64,000 bases of DNA, taken from NCBI GenBank assembly GCA_022702545.1, contig JAHRBC010000004.1, forward strand, positions 2,728,001-2,792,000. The letters run 5' to 3'. Under the pieces are notes generated by a model. That model was given only the letters and a program-made list of their open reading frames with translations. It did no database searches and had not been told where the DNA came from. Each line of letters begins with the position of its first letter. Positions within the stretch are counted from its first letter, which is position 1. This document shows positions 54,801-64,000 of this stretch, piece after piece. Made by a program: the position numbers and the translations under genes. Origin of the DNA: Phycomyces nitens. Taxonomy: Eukaryota > Mucoromycota > Mucoromycetes > Mucorales > Phycomycetaceae.

Positions 54801-55377
54801 AGCTTCGTCTTGACTGTGTAAATAAATATATATATATAAAAAGGGTCATTATGTTTATTTACATTCATCACCACAGCTTACATGTCATCCGCACCTCGGT
54901 CGATTGACACCACTCGGAGTGCAAACGCATGAAAATCAAAGTGAGACAAGCCAAGTGCACTGAGATGGTCATCCAGGCCAGGCAAGACTACTTCATTGGA
55001 TGTTGTCTTTGCATAGCCATGCTTTAAATCAAGGTATATGGACTCTGTTACAACTGCAAGCGGGAGAGGACCTTCAAGCTCCGAAAACTCGCTGATCAAG
55101 ACAAAGTCTCGATAGTCATGAGAGGAATCCGAGAGAACTTGATTACTCCACCAACAGTTGAGGAGGTTGATGCCAGGGTTGACAGGAGGTCTAGGTAAAA
55201 ACAAGTTGTGTGTCAATGGGCTCTATAGGGCCAGAATATATAACATATATAACAAATATATATAACAAATATATATATATATATATGTATTTGTTTTAAA
55301 AAATAAAAAAAGAAGACAGATAATAAAGAGATTTACGGTAGAGCCTGTGCACGGTCTTCCTTCTCCTGTGCTATCAT
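51823..55377 (-). CDS. SMCR8-like DENN-family protein
   Basis: Ten exons: 55377-55337, 55190-54882, 54813-54696, 54624-54496, 54428-54000, 53901-53504, 53431-53114, 53040-52746, 52685-51927, 51840-51823; about 937 aa, near human SMCR8. In animals SMCR8 pairs with C9ORF72 and WDR41 as a GAP for small GTPases in autophagy and lysosome control. Family blocks: RDFVLISEFSELEGPLPL in the longin domain, THHLTLFDIHARGYVHPVALSYIS and KIGNFSNFALDLKHRFLDLEHTKQTLE. The rest is compatible with a long DENN domain with Ser/Glu-rich inserts, one holding a poly-Glu run (about 52338-52365). The intron after exon 5 has a GC donor (53999-53998, GAG/GCAAGT). The last exon is only six codons (YLANL) after a strong GTAAGT; without that splice the protein would end at 51894 with a hydrophobic tail. 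Confidence 0.85.
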
Positions 55378-55670
55378 GTACAAGTTGAGGGAACAGAGGA
55401 ACGAACGAGTGAAAACAATTGACTAGGTAACGCTTAAATACCAGTATTCAATCCAAATAAGCCACTCATGCCCGCCCTTTTTGATCAAAGCACATCTTGC
55501 CATTTTACCCTTTTTCTTCTTCTTAAAAAGCCCTTTACACATCCATTATCTGAGCTCTCCCCCTTTTTTTTTTACTTGTCTTGGTACTTTATAACCTCAT
55601 TTTTGGGGGGGTAACACAAGCAAGCCAATACAATACAATACAATACAATGCATAGTCAACTTCATTTTAC

Positions 55671-56321
55671 TCAAGACCCATGAGCCTCTCTATGTAGTAA
55701 TTGATGGGCTACATCGGTAGCTGCATGTCCCAATTGTTGACGCAGCCCTTTGGCCCGCTCGTCTATATCCTTTTCTGCCCAGAGCAGCCATGGTCGAATG
55801 GCCTGGACATAGAGTATTTTGGCACCCTAGTAAATGAGTGAGTTGATTGTAAAGACAAACAAGACGTACTCCAAACCATGGCATGGTCAGCCAAATAAAG
55901 AACCCAAACTTTAGCAGGGAATAGAATGGGACCCAGAACAAGAGGTGGTCCAGGATAGACAGTCCAGTGTGGACAAATGCTATGACGGTCCAGTATATTA
56001 ACCAGTGCTTGTCACTCTTTTTCTCTGGTGTCTCGAGGGCCTTGAAAGAGGCATAAGCTGTACAACATACGTATTGAGTATCTCTGGAGGGGGTACGGCA
56101 GTTATATTTTTTTCTTTCGTACCTGGATAGACCCACGAAAGCAGGCCGATCAGAATAGAGCCCGCGAAATGTAGGACGGCCAGGACAACCACAAGTCCAA
56201 CTGTCCCGATTCTCCAGTACTTTCGGTCGATACCCGTAAAGTCTTCCAAGGATTTCCAGCACCAATGGTTCTCTAAGAGACCGAGGCTGATGGGTGCAAA
56301 AGTTGATTCCAACCCAACCAT
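55671..56321 (-). CDS. REEP/HVA22/Yop1 family ER membrane protein
   Basis: Three exons: 56321-56123, 56057-55870, 55826-55671; 180 aa. DP1/TB2/HVA22 proteins insert hydrophobic hairpins that curve ER tubules and vesicles. The hallmark is [30 protein letters not shown], matching Yop1 and REEP5 (YPAYxSxKAIE...WLTYWVVF), followed by FWVPFYSLLKFGFFIWLTMPWFGGAKILYVQAIRPWL. A first hydrophobic hairpin (IGTVGLVVVLAVLHFAGSILIGLLSWV) precedes it. The start at MVGLESTF is the first ATG in frame; the frame is open further upstream, so the exact N-terminus is uncertain. It sits 293 bp upstream of the SMCR8-like start and 264 bp downstream of the TBC gene, on the same strand. Introns are GT-AG. Confidence 0.92.
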
Positions 56322-56585
56322 GTTCAAGAAGCAAAAGAAAGGAAAGGCGAGGCACAATGTCCTGTAGAGCAGAAAAAAAAGAGAGAAATATGTGCGTCCA
56401 TGTCAGGCAGACATTCCTAGATCTGTAACCATGAATAGTGATCTTTTAGGCCAAAACAAAGGGGCAAGTTTACCTGCTGCAGGAGGGGTATTTATTATTT
56501 ATTATTTTTATTTTTATTATTTTTATTACTATTATTATTATTATTTTTATTATTATTATTATTCAAGCACCAAGGGAAACCAACC

Positions 56586-59306
56586 CTATGCGCGAGGGGG
56601 AACATGCGCCTTGATAAGCTCATTGTACCGTGCACTGTCGAGATGTATTCCGTGTTTGCCGAGGACTTCATCAAAGAACAAATCCTGCTCCCCTTCTGTG
56701 ATATTGCCACTCACCGCAAGTGCCGCCTTGACCTCTTCGCCTCTCTCCTCCCCCACAAACCCCATGTTAAGTATCTTGACCGTCTCGCCAAAACTGCCTC
56801 CCCACAGCAGAGGTTCGAGATACTTGAGGACAGCCAAGCCGGTCTTGAAGAGGATCACGTCACCTTGCAACAGGAAAATATCCCACAGTCTGCTAGAGAG
56901 TTCAAGTGGCATTATGGACGCAAACAGGGTCATGAACCAGTCTGGCAGATAATTGTCAGGTGTGAGGGACAGGTTCTGGAAATGCAAATAGAGCTTGTAA
57001 AGGTTCTCGGCAAAGATCACATTGAATATCTTGAAATATCCCTTGACCCGCTGCTCATCAGATGAATACAGAGCCGACAAGAGGTCGCTTTTGTGGATCA
57101 GATTGGTCAGAGACACAAATGTGTCCTGGGCTCCCATGTTTAGCAGAAGCATGCCAGCAAGAAAAGACGCCCCACGAGGCTAGAGAGATTGATCGATAAA
57201 TAATCGGTGGTCTGGAATTGCACCTCTTTAACTTACATAATCAGCCGTGTCTCTGTAGCCAACATAGGCATGGAGGACCTTTTGAAGGTAGCCAAACAGG
57301 GGACCATCTGGCTTTAGTGCTCCCACCCCCACACAGAAAACCCAAGACTAATAAGCACTTTATTCCAACACATCATTTCAAACAGCCTACCTGAAACACA
57401 CATAGACTCGGGAGTGTGCGAAGGATATCTTCATCAATCGTTTTGTTTAGATAACTCATTGCCCCTCGGTCATCTTCAACCTCTTCATCGCCAGTCTCAC
57501 TGTCGTCCTCACTGTCTTCATCGTCTGCCTGGCCATCTCCAACCCTCACATCAGAATCACTGTCATTGGCATCGTATTTAGGACCAAGAGATTCCTCAGA
57601 GAGATCAATGGCTGATCTTCCCTCTGTGTACTCTTCTTTATAGTCTTCTTCATCATCATCTTCCTCATCCTCTGCACTCCCTATTCCATTGCTTCCATCT
57701 TCCTGACTCTCAGCCCGGCATGAAGACTGCTGGCTCTGCAAGCTTTCTCTGGAGGCCTGCCTTCCATCTTCATCTTCATGCAAAACATTCAGGCTGCTGG
57801 TGCGTCTCCTGCCTAGTCTATAGATTGGCTCAGCCGAATGGTTCTCCTTTTCATACGATGCACTCGCTATTCGTTTTCGTATCGTGGCTGGCGATTCTGG
57901 ATTCCCGGTCTTATCCTTATGCCAGGGTCTAGATGCCAAGGGAACACGTCTCAAGGACTGCACAAAGGTGTCTTTGGCAATATATTAGCCCTCAAATTCA
58001 CATTGAAACCCACATACCTTTGGAGAGGCCAAGATGATTTCCGATTGCAAGCAGCCAGACCTTTCGTCTACAACGCGGTGGGACGCCTTGGATCCAGAGC
58101 TCTTGGGTCTTTCGTTCTTTGATCCTTATAGAATGTCAATACCGGTCCAATATATTCCCAACACGCCTTACTTTGAAGACCACTGAGGGAAAATGTCTGT
58201 TTCCCAGGTCTGGACTGCCAGAGACGTCTTCTTGTCCTTTTCTTCCTTTTTACGATCATTCTCCTTTTGCTTCTTGGCCTCTGGGGAGGGGGGTTTTGGA
58301 ATCAAGGGAAAAAAAATAAGTTTAGTTTTTGTGATGGTTTTGTTCAAAAGAAACAAACACTCACCCAACTTGCGTGCCTTTTTCATCATTGCCTCGTGTT
58401 CCTGCAAATGCTTTTTTTCTTCACTCTTATTCTTGGGTGGCAGCATTCTATTAAAACAACAGTTTAATATGCTTTATAGGTCTCAACCTCGTTACCTTGG
58501 GCGAGTCTTTGATATCACTGTATCCAAAGGAGATGGTTTTGTACTCGGACTCTTGCGTCCAAAGAGACTTTTACTGAATCAATAAATAAAATAACATCAA
58601 GTTTATATATTTCAATTATAGGTTTTGTAGAATGGCATCACAGTTGCTCTTACCTTGTACGTCTCTGCAAGCCTTGGCCAGAAGACCCCCCAGACTGAAC
58701 AATCACTTCGGCTTCAAATACATTCCGTCTGGCACCCCTTTGTGCCTGTCCAGGCTCGTTCTGAATGGTCTCTTGTTTTGCGGGAGGCTGATGAGCAGTA
58801 GATTGAGAAGTGTCATCCAAAACATCCGAGATTGAATAAAACGGCCCAGCGACATCTGAAGGTGTCATCATTCCAGATTTTCCCATGCGAGTTTCTGAAA
58901 ATGTGCCTGTGCGTCGTGGAATAAATTTGAGCAGCTTGGAACTTGATGGCTGTATCTGCTGTGCACTGTCGCGTGGGAGGTCTAGTGAGACTTCTTCAAA
59001 GAACTGATCATAGCGGGATATCTGTCTTGCATCGGTGGCGGGTTCGGGATGAGGGGATCGAAGCGGAAGAGAAGCAGCAGGACGATCATTTGCAGTGGTT
59101 TCCGACAGCTCATCCAGCATTCGGTCAGCAGTGAGAGGGGTGTGATCGGATGGATGTAAGTTGGCCAAAAGGGTTTTGGTGGGATCAGTCAAAGGAGGTG
59201 ATAAGACATTGGTGAGTGTCTGGGTGAGATTAACTGTGGCCGGCGCAGTGTCATGGGCATCTATATCAAGGTCAACAAAACCAGTGTCGTCTTCAAGGCT
59301 TATCAT
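56586..59306 (-). CDS. TBC domain RabGAP-like protein, TBC1D12/14-like
   Basis: Eight exons: 59306-58654, 58573-58496, 58447-58365, 58280-58172, 58124-58018, 57971-57391, 57311-57237, 57179-56586; about 759 aa. TBC domains accelerate GTP hydrolysis by Rab proteins; the TBC1D12/14 branch is tied to recycling endosomes and autophagy in animals. Disordered Ser/Pro-rich N-terminus (about 1-220), coiled Lys/Glu stretch, then the TBC start ELWIQGVPPRCRRKVWLLAIGN typical of TBC1D14. An acidic insert of about 150 residues splits the domain. The arginine finger motif IDEDILRT is present. The glutamine finger motif YxQG reads YPRG, with Arg for Gln, so catalysis may be lost or altered. The helical second half is family-like (FAENLYKLYLHFQNLSLTPDNYLPDWFMTLF). 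Exon 7's acceptor could lie further upstream, adding 13 residues. Introns are GT-AG. Confidence 0.9.
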
Positions 59307-60747
59307 TGTTGCCTAGTTACAGTAATAATAATAATATGTATATATGTATATATGTATATATGTATATATATGAAAATAAATATATAAAAAAAAAGAAGAA
59401 TTATAAAAAGTGGATGAGGTTCATGAAGGGTCAAGGAGAAAGGGGGAGTTTTTTTGGGGGACACATTTTTGTTAATTTCAATGTGGTACGATTGACCCAC
59501 ACAGTCACAGGAGCATAAAGAGCATAATGATCCAGAGTGGATTCTTGGGTGCTATTTAATCCAATAGGAAAAAGAAAAAAGAGAGAGAGAGAAAGGCATT
59601 TCTTGCAAGCTAATATTTAGGTTGTTTTCTAATGGTTATTTTGGCAGTAATAAACCAAACTACCCGGATTTCGATAATTAAGGACATTCCTGATAGAGCA
59701 ATGTAGTAATAAGAGTGTCTCGGATGATCCAACTGTACATTTTCATATTATTGATGAGCTGTTGTTTATAAAAGCGTAGCATTTAGATGGCAATAGATTT
59801 ATGTATATGATCGAGAATCAAGCTTGGCCATTTACAAATAAAGATTGGGCAATTTAATATTAATTGCCAAAATAGATAGCAAATTGTTCAATGAGAGAAA
59901 ACAGGCTAATTGCAATGCAGATTTGCAATGATTCTCCTCCCCTCTCTCTAGAGCGAAACAGGCTGCCAGAGAACAAGATGTACGAAATGAATATCTTGGA
60001 GGACACAAAATTGTACTTGTTATTAATATCTTTGAAATGGGGTTGGTTTAATGGGCCATTCCACAATCTCGTCTATCCAGCTCATACCAAGTTATGCCTG
60101 GCATTCTTTTGGCTAATTGATTATATGACTCTAAATGTAGCCTGGCCATGACCACACACGCCTGGCTCTTTACTCTCCAAATCTTCTCCTTCATTTCTCC
60201 CTTATTTCCTAGTGTTTTCCTGGGCACCAGCAAAATATTCGTTGTGCAGCCACTTGTTTGTACAATAATAATAATAAGTTTGTACTCCAATGATACAGAC
60301 AAGAACAAGAAAACAAAAAGCTGCTCATCGAAATTTCATATTCATCATCTATATTTTTTTTAAAAATATTTTAAAATTCGAACAAACATATTACATGTGA
60401 AGGTAGGACACCGGAGTCTAATTTGGCTTGCTGGCAATGGTCACCCCTATTCACATTTCATATTCGACTCTAGGATATTTACACAATTACACAGTTTTCT
60501 TCTCCCTCTTTTGCTTTTTTCTATTTTTCTTTCATTCTTTCTTCTTGGCCTTACCGTGCCATAACCATACAGGTCTGGCGGTCCTTGACTCTCATTTCGA
60601 TCCACCAAACTCATTCCATCACATCATCATCATCTTTCAATCCTCACCCCTTGTTTCCAAGAAGCCCACTTAACAAATAACTCTTCATTCCAACCAGTGC
60701 CATTACAAGATTATTGCACAGTCTACAGAGACCACCAGACGAGCTTA
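59307..60747. promoter_or_regulatory. Divergent promoter region, TBC and DYRK genes
   Basis: About 1.4 kb between divergent starts. It contains TATATG repeats (59335-59375), a GA run at 59580-59592 and a long C/T-rich stretch (60490-60550 and 60600-60660) before the DYRK start. The DYRK frame is open back to a GTG at 60697; an upstream non-coding exon ending near 60695 (CCAACCAG) is possible. Confidence 0.45.
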
Positions 60748-63700
60748 ATGCCATCGTCTACCCTGACCGACTCTCACAACTCAGAATCCTGGCTTCTTAT
60801 GCAGCAGCAGAGCCATGGAATGCCACACACAACCAATGATCGCACCGCTCGTCTCCTAAGTGCCAGACGAGCCAGCAGGGCTAAACCTGAGCAGGACACT
60901 CGTTTTGCCCGCTCTACAGCCAGCAGCCGTTCTCGTCTTACGGCCGAAGACGAAATGAAACTCGACTCAAAAGGCTCTCACAAGGAAGATGCCGGTATGA
61001 GCCGAAACGGAATCTTTGAAGCCTTTGCTGAAGCCGAGAAGAATCTAAGTGGTGAGACACAATGGCCAGATAAGAGGCATTCTCCACCACAATCTGCTCG
61101 TGTTACTCAACAGCGAAAGATGTCGCTGGCCGACAGCGAGAATCGCACAAGTGTACCCACCACCCTTCGACGCAAGAGTACAGTCGAGCCAAAGAGTTCC
61201 AGACGCTCCCAATTGGCAGCAGACAGTACTCCAGAGGCAAGAATAAATGGCAGAGTCAGTTCTATGAATGCCATGGCTATGCGTCGCAAAAGCACAGCTG
61301 TAGCCAATGATGATTCACCTGCACAATCCCCACGGGTCCGTGCACTCAATACCAAAAAGTCAAGTGAAAGCCTGCCATCCAGGCCAAGTCCGATAAAGTC
61401 TGTCATTACTCGCCGTCGATCTACTGTCGTTGCTGCCATTGCCAACGAGCAGCAAAAGGTGGCTGATCAGAATGCAGCCATGGCAACCAATACCCCACCC
61501 CGCCGGGGAGCTGCTGATTCAAAGAGCCCAAACATAATGTCACCTAGGCAACGTCCACAGACAACGCGTCTGTCTTTGACTGATCGTAGCTCACAAGGCA
61601 CACCTTCAAGCTCATTTGCTAACGCGTTAAAGGACACCATCACCATCAAACGCACGGTTCCTAAAGAAACGCTGTATGTAGATACGCACCGTCGCAAGTC
61701 ATATGCAGCTACCAACCCTACCGATCTCCTGTCTGTCGACACTGCACGCTCAGGAATACGCGATCTAGAGGATCGCAGAAAGAGTGTGGCATCTCGTCAG
61801 GATACTGTTGCTGCCGAACGCGTCGCAATCGATAAACGACGGATGAGCCTGGGAAACCGGAAAATCAAAGAAGTCGAGGCTGCTGCACGCGAACCCCGTC
61901 GTCGCACACTTTCCACAAGCACAACTCCTGCAGGCGTAGAGACTGAGAACAACCGGCGCAAATCTGTTGTCAGTCGTGCAACTCCCAATTCACTCGCAGT
62001 CAATACCTCTCTCAACAGTCGCGTCTCTTCTCTTGCCGAACGACGACGGTCTGTTGTGCGGTCCCGAAAGAGCAGTGCAGGCTCCTCAACAGCTGAAGAT
62101 GATCATGAACCTGTGGCCTCACGCTCCTCTCGCCCACGTGCAGTATTGGACTGCAAGGCCCAGAGAAGCAGAGCAAGCTCATCCAGTTCAGGAGGGCTGT
62201 TGGGATCTGGCGATGAGGATACCAAGAAAACCTTGAGCACAAGGACAAGCAAGGCGTCATTGGGAGGAGCCTCAAAGGTTTCGAATGCTGAAGATCAGAC
62301 GGCTGAAGCACCATCAGCAGCAGCCTATCTGCGCACAAGAAAAAAGTCGATTGCTCCTTCAGACGACAGTGGATACCCCCGTCGTATGCAGCGCACCGAG
62401 AGTCTCAAGGAGGGCATCCCAACCGACTCTTCCATAAATGCTGCAATGATGGTACGCGAAAAAAGCCAGGCCAGTCACGACATCTTTGCCAGACGCATGT
62501 CCAGAAATGCAAAGACACCGGTTGCAACTGCTACAGAAGATGTCGAGATCAAAAAAACAATTCGCGTGGTTCGAAAGCGAGGAACGGTAAGACACTAGAA
62601 TGAGACAGTTGTGGATCGTATATTCATCTTTGAACAGACACTGCCGGGAAGTCTGGCTAAACCCCCACAGCTGCCAAATGTGCAGTTGCCGCCCATGAAG
62701 GTTGAGCCGATCAAGATCAACATGCCAAAACCAGCACCAGAAAAAAAGACAAAATCCCCAATGGTTCGCCCAGTAGCCACGGCTACCCCAAAGGCGCGCA
62801 AATATTCAGTATCGCGTTCGATTACCCAAGAAGACATTCATGCCAATAGTGGGGCAAGTAGTGAGGAAGAGGCCACTATTGCAGCCAACATTGCAGCAAG
62901 AACACGTCGCTCAAAGGGTCAGAGTTCGCTTGGCCTACCGTCTGAACGCCGCGGGTCGATCAAGACCCCGCGTGTTACTCCCGGATCGCCCAAGGCCCAG
63001 CCCCTTGCGACCCGTAGACAGAGCACAGTCAATGTAGCCACAGACACACGTCTTACACAACGCAAATCTTCTGTCTCACTCGCCTCAAAGTCCACTGATG
63101 ACAGTATCTTTTCCTCAAAGACCGATATACTTACACCCAACCTTGGACCAGCAGTGACATCGCGACCACGCAAACAGAGCCTGGGGGCTGTGCGCAGTGG
63201 ACCCATCAATGTCATTAGCCGCAAGAATTCTGTGGTAGAAGACGGTTGTTTAGATAAGCCGGTAGACCAGGGACGGAACTGCAACTTTAGTCTCAAAGAA
63301 AAGCTGGAGGACATGGTTGCCCAGCATGCAATTCGCGATGATCCTTCTACGACAAATTATATGGACGAGAGCCACTACATAGCAGCCCGCCAGACGCGTC
63401 GGTCGATTCCATATGACATTGAGGACAAATTAGACCATCGCAAAGTGTTTGGGGATTCCAAGACGATCTCCAATGCAATGGGCTTCAAGATTGCTCTTGA
63501 CTTTTACGGCAAGCATCTCACTCCATTTGAGCGCAGTGAGATCCGTGACTTTCCAACCGTCTACTTTGTCGGACCTCACGCCGAAAAGGTTCAGGCCAGC
63601 CCGGAGCAGTCCAACTTTAACTATGGCTATGATGATGAGCGTGGCGACTACAAGATTACCATGAAGGACCACCTATCGTATCGTTACGAGGTGCTTCAAG

Positions 63701-64000
63701 AACTGGGTCGAGGTTCATTTGGTCAGGTTGTTAAATGTTTTGATCACAAGACTGGTCTCACTGTGGCCATCAAGTTGATCCGTAACAAGAAACGATTCCA
63801 TGCACAGGCATTGACCGAGGTCAAGATCCTAAAGAATCTGGTGGACTGGGTAAGTAAGACTCGTTATGAGATTGAACCATACACTGCTGACCCATTGGGC
63901 TATAGGATCCCGAAGACAAGCATCACAATGTCCGGATGACAGACTCGTTTTATTTCCGTGGACACTTGTGCATTGCCACAGAGTGCCTCAATATGAACTT
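60748..64000 (+). CDS. Class II DYRK kinase, Pom1-like, 3' end beyond window
   Basis: Exons 60748-62586, 62638-63849 and 63906 to the window edge; at least 1,048 aa, C-terminus missing. DYRKs phosphorylate their own activation loop during translation, then Ser/Thr of substrates; Pom1 is the fission-yeast polarity member. The N-terminal 870 or so residues are disordered, basic, and carry about 15 RRxS-type motifs (RRKST, RRKSV, RRRSV, RRQST and so on). Then comes the class II NAPA box (LTPFERSEIRDFPTVYFVG) and DH-type box (YDDERGDYKITMKDHLSYRYEVL). The kinase domain begins with LGRGSFGQVVKCFD and VAIKLIRNKKRFHAQA and continues DPEDKHHNVRMTDSFYFRGHLCIATECLNMN. The start at MPSSTLTD is the first ATG in frame but may be internal. 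Introns are GT-AG, 51 and 56 nt. Confidence 0.93.

Overview
The window looks like nuclear DNA of an early-diverging filamentous fungus, most likely Mucoromycota. Genes are split by many short introns (about 44-130 nt, one near 700 nt), intergenic DNA is strongly AT-rich with many A/T microsatellites, and the gene set is fungal (Cla4-type PAK, ATO acetate transporter, DUF3020 zinc-finger protein, Kri1, Rpp1). It also has proteins shared with animals but, as far as I recall, missing from yeasts and moulds (SMCR8, NCBP3, a BRSK/SAD kinase with a KA1-like tail). The genus cannot be fixed from the sequence alone. Exon models were built by hand from reading frames, splice consensus and remembered family conservation; exon lengths were checked for phase.

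Layout. 0.5-2.1 kb: intronless mitochondrial DEAD-box helicase (Mrh4-like). 2.7-9.6 kb: nearly 7 kb of AT-rich DNA with no convincing gene. 9.6-12.7 kb, minus strand: an acidic unknown protein, RNase P/MRP subunit Rpp1/Rpp30 and an ATO acetate transporter. 15.2-16.1 kb: small RING ubiquitin ligase. 16.1-19.9 kb: gene desert. 19.9-27.1 kb, plus strand: ATP synthase alpha, a C2H2+DUF3020 protein and proteasomal deubiquitinase Ubp6. 28.9-32.3 kb: AP-2 alpha adaptin. 33.7-36.4 kb (minus) and 37.6-38.6 kb (plus): Cla4-like PAK divergent from an NCBP3-like cap-binding protein. 40.6-46.0 kb (minus): an SR splicing factor and ribosome-biogenesis factor Kri1. 47.3-51.3 kb (plus): a Zrt3-like zinc transporter and a BRSK/SAD kinase. 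51.8-59.3 kb (minus): a tight tandem of TBC RabGAP-like protein, REEP/HVA22 protein and SMCR8-like DENN protein. 60.7 kb to the end: a class II DYRK kinase cut by the window edge.

Themes. Most genes are housekeeping: RNA processing (Rpp1, NCBP3, SR factor, Kri1, helicase), ubiquitin (RING, Ubp6), energy and membrane transport. Membrane traffic (AP-2 alpha, SMCR8, REEP, TBC) and cell-shape kinases (PAK, BRSK, DYRK) are notable. No virus, prophage, CRISPR, tRNA or rRNA was recognised.

Most interesting observations: six of about 89 modelled introns start with GC instead of GT, all with the strong GCAAG(T/A) donor; the TBC protein keeps the arginine finger but has Arg in place of the glutamine finger; the SMCR8-REEP-TBC genes lie head to tail within 300-bp gaps; a poly(A)30 tract is bounded by an 8-bp direct repeat like a retroposed RNA; Rpp1 has an apparent one-base frameshift; and the SR gene carries one outsized intron with an extra in-phase donor.
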